DNA of 43,910 bases from Chloroflexota bacterium (GCA_016190895.1 JACPPR010000071.1:1-43910), one strand, 5' to 3'; positions 32,505 to 39,296 are shown, numbered from the stretch's first letter. Notes: generated by a model from the letters alone, not told the origin. Numbers and translations are program-made.

Positions 32505-32645
32505 TTATGATGGTGAATTCGAGACTGGCTTGTCATCCTTCTCGTGAGCAATTTCCTTTAACTTCTCCAAGATTTTCTTGGGAAATATCTTCTTGGCTAG
32601 TTCCTCAGTGGTCATATCAATCAGCCGTTTCTTACGTTTTGGCAT
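32505..32645 (-). CDS. 46-aa basic small protein divergent from the transposase
   Basis: A short frame reads MPKRKKRLIDMTTEELAKKI, then a Lys-rich helical stretch, ending ...KPVSNSPS. Start ATG 32645 with GGAGG 7 nt upstream, formed by the same palindrome that serves the transposase on the other strand. It is highly basic and helical, with no recognised family. It lies within the element and antisense to the transposase leader. A regulator of transposition or a passenger fragment are both possible. Confidence 0.5.
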   Translation of the reverse strand: MPKRKKRLIDMTTEELAKKIFPKKILEKLKEIAHEKDDKPVSNSPS

Positions 32646-32646
32646 T

Positions 32647-32657
32647 AGGAGGCCTCC
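32647..32657. promoter_or_regulatory. bidirectional Shine-Dalgarno palindrome
   Basis: AGGAGGCCTCC lies between two divergent start codons (32645 minus, 32659 plus, 13 nt apart). Read on plus it gives AGGAGG 6 nt before the transposase ATG; on minus it gives GGAGG 7 nt before the small frame's ATG. Confidence 0.6.
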
Positions 32658-32658
32658 A

Positions 32659-33546
32659 ATGAAAAACATGGACATAATGAAGCTAATGGACGACTTTCAA
32701 AGCGATGATTCATGCCGTGAGGCTCTGGCTCAATTGCGCTGGCCGGATGGTGTGACTTGCCCACGCTGTCAGAGCAAGGATATTCGTAATTCGTATACTC
32801 GTGACCAATACGATTGTGCTTCATGTGGTTATCAGTTCTCCGTTACTTCGGGCACTATTTTCCATGACAGCCACCTGCCATTGAGAAAGTGGTTTGTCGC
32901 TGTATTCTTGATGGTAGAAGCTAAGAAGGGTATCTCGGCTAACCAGCTTAAACGTGTCCTGAACGTGTCTTACAAGACAGCCTGGTATCTTTGCCACAGA
33001 ATCCGGGCTGCGATGTCTAACGGCACGCCAGAACTTCTCAAGGGCATCGTAGAAGTTGACGAGACATGGGTAGGCGGTAAGACTGAGGGCATGGGACACG
33101 GCTACAAGGGCAACAAGGCAATCGTGGTAGGTGCTGCCGAAAGAGACGGCAGGATTTCGCTCAAGTTGATTGACTCGGCTGACCGAGCCACGCTTCACAA
33201 GTTCATCCATGCCAATACCGAGCCGGATACCGAAGCGATTTACACTGACGAATGGCCTGCCTACAAAGGAATTGCTGACGAGGATACGAAACATGAGACA
33301 GTCAACCACAGCATCGAGCAATGGGTAAACGGCGATGTCCATACTAACTCTATTGAGAACGTCTGGAGTCTCCTCAAGCGTTCTATCATCGGCTCTTATC
33401 ATAAAGTCTCCGTTAAACATCTTGACGCCTACCTTGACGAGTTAGAATGGCGGTTCAACAACCGCAATAACGAGTATCTATTCAGGGACACACTCCTAAA
33501 GCTAATCAAGTCTGAGAACCTTTCTTATGAGGAACTGATAGGTTAA
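32659..33546 (+). CDS. IS1595-family (ISXO2-like) transposase
   Basis: A 295-aa transposase. An N-terminal zinc ribbon uses C34/C37 and C53/C56 (CPRCQSK...CASCGYQF). The catalytic DDE-type domain shows VDETWVGGK, YTDEWPAYKG and HTNSIENVWSLLKR, the ISXO2-like signature. No frameshift or stop, so it is probably active or recently active. ATG 32659 is fixed by AGGAGG at 32647-32652. Confidence 0.93.
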   Translation: MKNMDIMKLMDDFQSDDSCREALAQLRWPDGVTCPRCQSKDIRNSYTRDQYDCASCGYQFSVTSGTIFHDSHLPLRKWFVAVFLMVEAKKGISANQLKRVLNVSYKTAWYLCHRIRAAMSNGTPELLKGIVEVDETWVGGKTEGMGHGYKGNKAIVVGAAERDGRISLKLIDSADRATLHKFIHANTEPDTEAIYTDEWPAYKGIADEDTKHETVNHSIEQWVNGDVHTNSIENVWSLLKRSIIGSYHKVSVKHLDAYLDELEWRFNNRNNEYLFRDTLLKLIKSENLSYEELIG

Positions 33547-34178
33547 TCTTCTTGGCCTTGCGACCGGCGCTTAATCACCCCTTCAAAGCGGATTTTTGCT
33601 TCTTGCCTAGATTCACCTATGCGTTTTTCTATATTGCCTAATGTATACGTCTTATTATCCCCGCAATCTAGGCAGTACAAAGGCCTATCTGCTGATACTA
33701 ACCAATCATCATTCAGCTCAATAGTGATGATAGCAGCATGAAATACTAAGGGAGTATAATGTTTAGGGCAAAGAGGCCCTTTGATGTCAAGAGACTCACC
33801 TCCTCCATAATAAACTCTCCTACCTGCTAATTCCCAATAAACACCATCATGTTCTAATAGATTTGACTGTTTGACTTTAGCCACTGCTGAGACTATATTG
33901 CTATCCCCGACAATAGCGTTATTAACAGTTCCAGACTGACTTATGTTTATTATCCTTAATCCCTTTATCCACTGCCTTGCCGCGATGATTATCCACACAA
34001 TAGTGATTAACACTGTCACGATTCCCAGAATAACAAATACTACGCCCCCATAAAATACGTAAGTAATCCACCATGGAGCAGGAACTGGATTAACAGCCAT
34101 TGCCGCTAACCCCAAAACACCTAAAGTGACAGCGGCCCCAAAGAACTTGCCCGCCGTTTTCCACTTGCGGTTTGTCAT
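33543..34178 (-). CDS. passenger gene: two-helix membrane protein with a C-terminal metal motif
   Basis: A 211-aa protein with two membrane helices (about 11-29 and 40-66). After these comes SQSGTVNNAIVGDSNIVSAV and a soluble domain with C137/H140 (CPKH) and C169/C172 (CLDC), probably a zinc site. No family recognised. It is inside the IS1595-type element and converges on the transposase (stops overlap). It starts at ATG 34178, 7 nt after a -10 box, so the mRNA seems leaderless. A cargo function, for example stress or defence, is speculation. Confidence 0.75.
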   Translation of the reverse strand: MTNRKWKTAGKFFGAAVTLGVLGLAAMAVNPVPAPWWITYVFYGGVVFVILGIVTVLITIVWIIIAARQWIKGLRIINISQSGTVNNAIVGDSNIVSAVAKVKQSNLLEHDGVYWELAGRRVYYGGGESLDIKGPLCPKHYTPLVFHAAIITIELNDDWLVSADRPLYCLDCGDNKTYTLGNIEKRIGESRQEAKIRFEGVIKRRSQGQED

Positions 34179-34185
34179 TGTGTAA

Positions 34186-34214
34186 ACTATAATACCAAAT
34201 TAGATTTGCGTCAA
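34186..34214 (-). promoter_or_regulatory. inward promoter in the right end of the IS (leaderless)
   Basis: On the minus strand TTGACG (34209-34214, inside the terminal repeat), a 17-nt spacer and TATAGT (34186-34191). The passenger ATG is 7 nt further. Confidence 0.7.
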
Positions 34215-34233
34215 GTATATAACCCCGAAAACA

Positions 34234-34263
34234 TTGACAAGCCCAGCCCGACCTTGATACAAT
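34234..34263 (+). promoter_or_regulatory. promoter of the pantothenate leader, abutting the IS
   Basis: TTGACA (34234-34239), an 18-nt spacer and TACAAT (34258-34263). The first two T of the -35 box belong to the right copy of the IS target duplication, so the insertion left the box intact. Confidence 0.65.
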
Positions 34264-34269
34264 ACTTAT

Positions 34270-34421
34270 ACTTGATGATAAGCCATCTATCCTGATTTTA
34301 TCGGGACGGTGAGCTTTGCAAGTTCGAAAAGGATATAGCTCGCTTGGATCGGACACGACCGAGACGGCAAAATAGTTCTTATGTTGAGCCTTCTCCGGCT
34401 GTGTGCCCGAGAAGGTTTTTT
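34270..34421 (+). ncRNA. structured leader of the pantothenate operon (pan-motif-type candidate)
   Basis: About 150 nt separate the expected transcription start (about 34270) from an intrinsic terminator just before the first pan gene. Visible helices: CATC with GGTG closing TCCTGAT-TTT-ATCGGGA (about 34284-34313); GGTGAGCT with AGCTCGCT (about 34308-34345); TCGG-ACACGA-CCGA (about 34349-34362). A cis-regulatory 'pan' RNA motif upstream of panB/C/D genes is known from Chloroflexi, Firmicutes and deltaproteobacteria. I cannot confirm a match to its bulged-A consensus by eye. TPP, SAM, T-box and c-di-GMP signatures are absent. Confidence 0.5.
34389..34421 (+). terminator. intrinsic terminator in the pan leader
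   Basis: CCTTCTC and GAGAAGG pair, with an inner GG/CC, around the loop CTGTGTG. Six T (34416-34421) follow directly. It lies 19-31 nt before the first start codon, so attenuation is likely. Confidence 0.85.
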
Positions 34422-34452
34422 GTTGACTAAATTCAGGCGAATGGGAACAGAA

Positions 34453-35346
34453 ATGATTAGAGTAGGATTTATTGGAGCCGGCACGGTGGGTACTGCCCTC
34501 GCAATCGGACTGAACGCCAGGGGCTATCAGGTCGTTGCTGTGTCCAGCCGCACGAAGACCTCGTCAGACAGGCTCGCTAAAGAAATCCCGGGCTGCCAAT
34601 CAATGAGAATGAACCAGGCTGTTGCCGATTCTGCCGACCTCGTCTTCATCACCACGCCGGACGGCGTCATCCCTCTGGTCGCCTCTGAGGTGCGCTGGCG
34701 CGCCGGGCAGTGCGTGGTGCACTGCAGTGGGGCAGATTCGACCGCCACCCTGGAACCGGCCCGAAAGCTGGGCGCCCGGGTGGGCGCTTTCCATCCGTTA
34801 CAGACCTTCGCCAGCGTCAAACAGGCGATTGATAACCTGCCCGGCTCTACCTTCGCCATCGAAGCCGAGGAACCTCTGCTAACAACACTGAAAGAAATGG
34901 CAGAGGCGCTAGGCGGTCATTCGATTGAGCTAAAGGCAGGCGACAAGGTGATTTACCACGCCGCCGCCGTGATTGCCTGCAACTATATGGTAACGCTGGT
35001 CAAGCTGGCCACCGACCTCTGGCAAACCTTTGATATTCCAAGGGAGGAAGCTACGCGTGCTCTGATTCCGTTACTGAAAGGCACCCTGAATAACATCGAG
35101 AACGTCGGCATCCCTCAGTGCCTTACCGGGCCGATTGCCCGGGGTGATACCGGCACCATTCAGAAGCATCTCAAGGCACTGAATGAGGTCGCCCCGGCCG
35201 TGCTCTCCACATATCGGGAGCTGGGCCGCCAGACCATCCCGGTAGCCCTGGCAAAGGGGAAAATAAGCATACAGCAAGCGCAGGAGCTTGAGGAAATCCT
35301 GGGAAAACCTGATTACAGCAAAAACCAATTAAAGGGGAGAGACTAG
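34453..35346 (+). CDS. Rossmann/DUF2520 reductase, PanG-like ketopantoate reductase candidate
   Basis: A 297-aa protein. The N-terminal Rossmann domain has VGFIGAGTVGTALAIGL (dinucleotide loop), and the DUF2520 part includes GAFHPLQTFAS and YHAAAVIACNYMVTL. It is directly followed by panD. No panE is present nearby. PanG-type ketopantoate reductases belong, as I recall, to this family, so NADPH-dependent reduction of ketopantoate to pantoate is the best guess. ATG 34453 has GGGAA 5 nt ahead; ATG 34441 is an alternative. It follows the leader terminator. Confidence 0.78.
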   Translation: MIRVGFIGAGTVGTALAIGLNARGYQVVAVSSRTKTSSDRLAKEIPGCQSMRMNQAVADSADLVFITTPDGVIPLVASEVRWRAGQCVVHCSGADSTATLEPARKLGARVGAFHPLQTFASVKQAIDNLPGSTFAIEAEEPLLTTLKEMAEALGGHSIELKAGDKVIYHAAAVIACNYMVTLVKLATDLWQTFDIPREEATRALIPLLKGTLNNIENVGIPQCLTGPIARGDTGTIQKHLKALNEVAPAVLSTYRELGRQTIPVALAKGKISIQQAQELEEILGKPDYSKNQLKGRD

Positions 35347-35724
35347 ATGAGAGCCATGCTGAAGAGCAAAATCCACCGCGCCCACGTTACCGACGCTAAT
35401 ATTAACTATGAAGGCAGCGTCACCATCGATAAAAAGCTGATGGAAGCCGCCGATATCCTGCAGTATGAGCAGGTGGATGTGCTCAATGTCAACAGCGGCG
35501 CCCGCTTTACCACCTATGCCATCGAGGGCGAAAAGGGCGAAATTTGTCTCAACGGCGCAGCCGCTCGGCTGGTTATCAAGGGAGACATCGTTATCATTCT
35601 CTCCTACGCCCATGTCGATGAGGCTGAAGCCCGCAAATGCCAGCCCAAGCTGGTCTATGTCGATGAGAAGAACGCCATCAAACGAATCGGGCACGAAATT
35701 AGAGCCGGAACAATGACCCATTAA
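35347..35724 (+). CDS. panD: aspartate 1-decarboxylase
   Basis: PanD makes beta-alanine from L-aspartate with a pyruvoyl cofactor formed by self-cleavage. The 125-aa length is normal. The cleavage site YEGS (Gly23-Ser24) and the motifs [18 protein letters not shown] and [10 protein letters not shown] are visible. ATG follows the upstream TAG immediately, with GGGGAGAG in front. Confidence 0.97.
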   Translation: MRAMLKSKIHRAHVTDANINYEGSVTIDKKLMEAADILQYEQVDVLNVNSGARFTTYAIEGEKGEICLNGAAARLVIKGDIVIILSYAHVDEAEARKCQPKLVYVDEKNAIKRIGHEIRAGTMTH

Positions 35725-35776
35725 GCAAGGAAAGAATGAAGACTGAGTGTCAGTAGCGAGGGTGCTTAAAAACAAA

Positions 35777-35957
35777 TGTCATTGCGAGGGCACGTTCCCC
35801 TTCACTACGTTCAGGGTCAGTGTAAACTCCGCCCGTGGCAATCTGTCCCCGATTGTCATTCTGAGCGTAGCGAAGAATCTCAGGGAGGCGGGGACGTTAC
35901 CAGCCCCGCCCAGATTGCTTCGCCTTCCGCCTGTGGCGGAATGGTCTCGCAATGACA
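35777..35957. repeat. TGTCATTGCGAG element with nested repeats
   Basis: A 181-bp unit has perfect 12-bp inverted ends TGTCATTGCGAG and CTCGCAATGACA. Inside are TTCCCCTTCACTACGTTCAG, then TGTCATTCTGAGCGTAGCGA and a GATTGCTTCGCC/GGCGGAATGG hairpin. These are members of other families, i.e. nested insertions. It fills most of the 349-bp panD-panC gap. Confidence 0.75.
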
Positions 35958-35991
35958 GTGTTGGTTAATAAACGCTCTCGGAACGCGTAAG

Positions 35992-36010
35992 AGGGGGCAA
36001 AGCCCCTTTT
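35992..36010 (+). terminator. intrinsic terminator upstream of panC
   Basis: AGGGGGC-AAA-GCCCCTTTT: a GC stem of 5-7 bp followed by four T. It would end the panG-panD transcript. Confidence 0.65.
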
Positions 36011-36015
36011 ATATA

Positions 36016-36054
36016 AGTTTCCCCCTTCCTCTGGCCCAGAGGAAGGGGGAAACT
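36016..36054. repeat. 39-nt palindrome directly before panC
   Basis: AGTTTCCCCCTTCCTCTGG, a central C, then the exact reverse complement. The arms are 19 bp. It lies 20 nt before the panC ATG and would form a very stable hairpin in the mRNA leader. Confidence 0.75.
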
Positions 36055-36073
36055 GTGAAAACAGGTACCCAAT

Positions 36074-36907
36074 ATGAAAGTCATTGAAACAATCGCCGAG
36101 ATGAAGAAAGTCCGCCGTGAGCTGCAGGGGGATTTCGGCTTCGTGCCCACCATGGGCTATCTCCACGATGGCCATCTAGACTTAGCCAGACGGGCGAAAG
36201 CGGAAAACCCCATTGTCGTCGCCAGCATCTTCGTTAACCCCACCCAGTTCGGCCCCAAAGAAGACCTGGCTGGCTACCCCCGCGATATTCCCCACGACCT
36301 GAAAATGCTGGAATCGGTAAAGACGGATTTCGTCTTCATCCCTTCGGCAGCCGAGATGTACCCGCCCAGCTACAACACGTGGGTGATTGTAGAAAAGGTA
36401 ACAGAACGTTTGGAAGGAGCCACCCGCCCCGGCCACTTCAAAGGCGTCGCCACGGTGGTCGCCAAGCTGTTCAATATCGTTCAGCCGACGCGGTCCTACT
36501 TCGGACAGAAAGACGCCCAGCAAGTTGTCGTCATTAAAAAAATGGTGGCTGACTTGAATATGAACCTGGAGGTTGTCGTTTGTCCCACGGTGCGTGAAGA
36601 GGATGGACTGGCGATGAGTAGCCGCAATACCTACCTCAAGCCAGATGAGCGCAAGGCGGCCGCCGTCCTTTACCAGTCGCTCAAACTGGCTGAGAGATTA
36701 TACACAGAGGGTGAGAGGAACGCTGAAACGATACGCCGGAAAATGAGGGAACTCATTCAAAAGCAGCCTCTGGCGAACATCGATTACATCAGTATCGCCG
36801 ATAATGAAACTCTCGAAGAACTGAACATAGTTAAACCACCGGCGCTGGTCTCGCTGGTAGTTAAGATAGGGAAACCCAGGCTGCTGGATAATATAGTTCT
36901 AACGTAA
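36074..36907 (+). CDS. panC: pantothenate synthetase
   Basis: PanC joins pantoate and beta-alanine using ATP. The product is 277 aa. Seen: VPTMGYLHDGHLDLARRA (HxGH), SIFVNPTQFGPKEDL, FGQKDAQQVVVIK and AMSSRNTYL (SRN loop). It lies on the same strand as panG-like and panD, but behind a terminator-like hairpin and repeats, so it may be independently expressed. panB is not in the window. Confidence 0.97.
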   Translation: MKVIETIAEMKKVRRELQGDFGFVPTMGYLHDGHLDLARRAKAENPIVVASIFVNPTQFGPKEDLAGYPRDIPHDLKMLESVKTDFVFIPSAAEMYPPSYNTWVIVEKVTERLEGATRPGHFKGVATVVAKLFNIVQPTRSYFGQKDAQQVVVIKKMVADLNMNLEVVVCPTVREEDGLAMSSRNTYLKPDERKAAAVLYQSLKLAERLYTEGERNAETIRRKMRELIQKQPLANIDYISIADNETLEELNIVKPPALVSLVVKIGKPRLLDNIVLT

Positions 36908-36918
36908 CAAGATTTCTC

Positions 36919-36954
36919 AAGGCGTTGCCTTGTATAAATACAAGGCAACGCCTT
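36919..36954. terminator. 17-bp hairpin after panC
   Basis: AAGGCGTTGCCTTGTAT-AA-ATACAAGGCAACGCCTT is perfect over 17 bp, 11 nt after the panC stop. There is no U-tract; it ends 26 nt before the next ATG. Confidence 0.6.
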
Positions 36955-36980
36955 ATGAAGGATTATGAAGGAGGTTCAAA

Positions 36981-38366
36981 ATGGCAACAGTAACCAATAA
37001 CAAGAAGTCCGCTGAAAAGAAAGGGACAAAAGTAGAAATCCCGCCCGTACAGATAGCGCTCGACCTGCTCGACCTGCCCCGCGCTATCCAGATAGCTAGC
37101 GAGGCTGTAGCCGGAATCCTTGCCGAAACGGATGGGGACAAGTCTAAGGCGTGGATAGAGGCCGGCACGCCGCTGATAAAATCCGAGGGTATGAATGCGG
37201 TGCGTGAGCTGCGGGCGCACTTCCCCGGCCACACCATCTGCGCCGATATGAAAGTAATGGATGCTGGTGCGACCGAGGTGGAAATGGCCGCCAAAGCAGG
37301 CGCCAATATCGTCTTCATCCTGGGGGCCGCGCCGGACTCCTGCATCTCTGAGGCGGTGCTGGCCAGCAAGAAATACGGGGTTAAGGTTGCCGCTGACCTG
37401 ATTGGCATTAAAGACCCCCCGGCGCGCGCCGCCGAGCTTGAAAAGCTCGGCGTGGATATCATTAACATCCACGTCGGCCTGGACCAACAGGTGCTGGGTA
37501 TCAAGCCAATCGACCTGGTAAAGCAAATCTCGAAGGTACTCACGAAAGCCCAGATTTCAGCCGCCGGGGGCATCAACAGCGAGACAGCGGTGGAGGCCTG
37601 GGAGGCCGGGGCCGACATTATCATCGTGGGCGGCTCGCTCTACAAAGCTAGAAGCCCCGAAGAATCTGCCCGCAAAATTGTCCAATCCTTGAAGACGGGC
37701 AAGCCAATCGCCACCAAGGAATTCCTGAAGTACGACCAGGAACACATCGCCGAGGCGTTTATGAAGGTGAGCACGGCCAATATCAGTGACGCTATGCACA
37801 GGACGGGCGAACTGAGGGGATTGACGCCGGTATGGGTGGGCGAGCCTGGCAAGATGAAATTTGCCGGCCCCGCCGTCACAGTGAGGACTTACGATGGCGA
37901 CTGGAGCGCCCCCGTCCAGGCCATCGACCACTGCAAGAAGGGAGACGTGCTTGTTATCGATGCCTGCGCCGGGCAGACGGCGGTCTGGGGCGAACTGGCC
38001 ACGAATTCTTGCATCACCGTTGGCATTGTCGGCGTCATCATAGATGGCGCGGTGCGCGACATAGACGATATCCGCAAGCTGCAATTTCCCCTGTTTGCCC
38101 GCCACTTCACGCCCACCGCCGGCGAGCCGAAAGGCTTCGGCGAAATCAACGCCCCCATCGAGGTCTGCAACCGCAAGATTGAGCCGGGCGATTGGATTAT
38201 CGGGGACGAGAGCGGGGTGGTGGTGGTGCCGCGCACGATGGCGATGGAGATGGCCAACCGCGCCATCGATGTCAACGAAAGAGAAAACCGCATCCGTGAG
38301 GAAATCCAGCGCGGTTCGACCCTCGGCAAGACCCAGTACCTGGCTAAGTGGGATGTGAAGAAGTAA
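36981..38366 (+). CDS. 3-hexulose-6-phosphate synthase / RraA-like fusion
   Basis: A 461-aa two-domain protein. Residues about 18-235 form an OMPDC-superfamily barrel of HPS type: D89-x-K91-x2-D94 in ADMKVMDAG, then INIHVGLDQQ and SAAGGINSETA. Residues about 255-455 are RraA/HMG-aldolase-like: GELATNSC, GVIIDGAVRD and GDWIIGDESGVVVVP. Such fusions are best known from archaea, where HPS releases formaldehyde from hexulose-6-phosphate to make ribulose-5-phosphate, or fixes formaldehyde. No separate 6-phospho-3-hexuloisomerase gene is seen here. ATG 36981 has AAGGAGG upstream. Confidence 0.9.
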   Translation: MATVTNNKKSAEKKGTKVEIPPVQIALDLLDLPRAIQIASEAVAGILAETDGDKSKAWIEAGTPLIKSEGMNAVRELRAHFPGHTICADMKVMDAGATEVEMAAKAGANIVFILGAAPDSCISEAVLASKKYGVKVAADLIGIKDPPARAAELEKLGVDIINIHVGLDQQVLGIKPIDLVKQISKVLTKAQISAAGGINSETAVEAWEAGADIIIVGGSLYKARSPEESARKIVQSLKTGKPIATKEFLKYDQEHIAEAFMKVSTANISDAMHRTGELRGLTPVWVGEPGKMKFAGPAVTVRTYDGDWSAPVQAIDHCKKGDVLVIDACAGQTAVWGELATNSCITVGIVGVIIDGAVRDIDDIRKLQFPLFARHFTPTAGEPKGFGEINAPIEVCNRKIEPGDWIIGDESGVVVVPRTMAMEMANRAIDVNERENRIREEIQRGSTLGKTQYLAKWDVKK

Positions 38367-38375
38367 CGAATCGAA

Positions 38376-38594
38376 CTAGGTAAATACCTTCCCACAATGC
38401 TGACATTCAAACCTGTCAGCATATCTTGCAGTCGTGATATTGTCCGAACCACAATTACGGGCACAACATGTTGTAAATACGCCCGGCGGATTGTTTTTGT
38501 AGTTTTTCCGCTTTGAGCGGCCTGGTGGGAAATTTCCCGACACTATCCGGACTGGCATCGGATTGGGAATCTGATGAGCTAAAGAACCTCTCAA
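38376..38594 (-). CDS. small zinc-ribbon protein, start uncertain
   Basis: A frame of 72 codons from TTG 38594 (60 from ATG 38558) ends with CCARNCGSDNITTARYAD followed by RFECQHCGKVFT, a C-x3-C...C-x2-C zinc ribbon. The N-terminal half is basic and low in complexity. No Shine-Dalgarno is found at either start. No family recognised. Confidence 0.45.
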   Translation of the reverse strand: MRGSLAHQIPNPMPVRIVSGNFPPGRSKRKNYKNNPPGVFTTCCARNCGSDNITTARYADRFECQHCGKVFT

Positions 38595-38629
38595 TTAAGT
38601 CTAAAATACGCTTGAGGAAGCCCACCAAC

Positions 38630-38977
38630 CTATACCCCCAGACTCACTCTGATAGCTTCGTCCACTTCAGCCATTTTGGCTTGCGATAGTTCGCCGCATT
38701 TGTTGCCTAGACGCTCTAAGTCTACCGTTTGAATCGCCGATAGGTTCACGGTGCTGTCTCTTTGCAGGCCGCTTTCGATGGAAGTAATCATTACCAAGAA
38801 AGGGTAACGCTTTTCGAGCGCGGTCGAAATCGAGGCGACAATAGTCGTGGGGCTTGACTGATTTCCCAGGTCATTTTGAATAATCAGAGCTGGCCTGACG
38901 CCTCTCTGCTCGCTTCCGCGGCCAGGGTTCCAGTCTGTCCAGTAAATCTCTCCCCTTCTTATCTCTCGTCTAGGCAT
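38630..38977 (-). CDS. MazF/PemK-type toxin endoribonuclease
   Basis: A 115-aa protein from ATG 38977, overlapping the antitoxin gene by 8 nt. Seen: RRGEIYWTDWNPGRGSEQRG followed by VRPALIIQND, and LSAIQTVDLERLG, the MazF/PemK pattern. The family cleaves mRNA at short sequences when freed from its antitoxin. The longer frame to 39037 is ignored because it would run deep into the antitoxin gene. Confidence 0.92.
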   Translation of the reverse strand: MPRREIRRGEIYWTDWNPGRGSEQRGVRPALIIQNDLGNQSSPTTIVASISTALEKRYPFLVMITSIESGLQRDSTVNLSAIQTVDLERLGNKCGELSQAKMAEVDEAIRVSLGV

Positions 38978-39227
38978 CTTCACCCGGTTCCCATTCAGGC
39001 AGAATCTCGCGCTGCGCCTCGAAGACCATCGCGGCAAATTTTCGATTCTCTTCGGCCATTACCTGGTAGCCCTCGACCATCTCCGCTTCGAAACGCCGTC
39101 TGGCGGCTTCTTCCAGTAAGGAGGCGATAGCCTTGCTACGGCTGATTTTCTTTTCCTTCGCGAGTCTATCGGCGAACAAAACCATTTCTTTGGGCAAACT
39201 GATAGTGACTTTCTCTGCTTGCGTCAT
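38970..39227 (-). CDS. ribbon-helix-helix antitoxin (MazE-like)
   Basis: An 85-aa protein with an N-terminal ribbon-helix-helix KVTISLPKEMVLFADRLAKE and an acidic, helical C-terminus suited to wrap the toxin. It is first in the pair and overlaps the toxin by 8 nt. ATG 39227 has TGGAGT upstream. The AT-rich region 39240-39290 has TATTC/GAATA inverted pieces that may be the autoregulatory operator. Confidence 0.88.
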   Translation of the reverse strand: MTQAEKVTISLPKEMVLFADRLAKEKKISRSKAIASLLEEAARRRFEAEMVEGYQVMAEENRKFAAMVFEAQREILPEWEPGEDA

Positions 39228-39296
39228 CTTCTTACTCCATTAAGGTAAGTAATATTATTCATACCGATAAAGAATACCACTTATTACTACCGGCCG

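Larger units (their letters stand above)
32459..34227 (+). mobile_element. IS1595-family element with passenger gene, complete
   Basis: The element is 1769 bp. It is flanked by the 8-bp direct repeat AAAACATT (32451-32458 and 34228-34235), the target duplication size of IS1595. Ends: left GGCGATTATATACTTGACAC, right (reverse complement) CGGGGTTATATACTTGACGC; TTATATACTTGAC is identical in both. Contents: a 46-codon minus-strand frame, the plus-strand transposase and a minus-strand 211-aa passenger that overlaps the transposase stop by 3 nt. Each end carries a -35/-10 pair firing inward. The family is known to include members with passenger genes. Confidence 0.88.

Noticed and set aside
34270-34421. 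Known metabolite riboswitch or T-box as identity of the pan leader
   Set aside because: The conserved cores of TPP, SAM-I, FMN, lysine, cobalamin, c-di-GMP-I and the T-box sequence are not present.
34381-34452. Start of the DUF2520 gene at ATG 34381
   Set aside because: It lies before and within the intrinsic terminator; the conserved Rossmann N-terminus begins at 34453.
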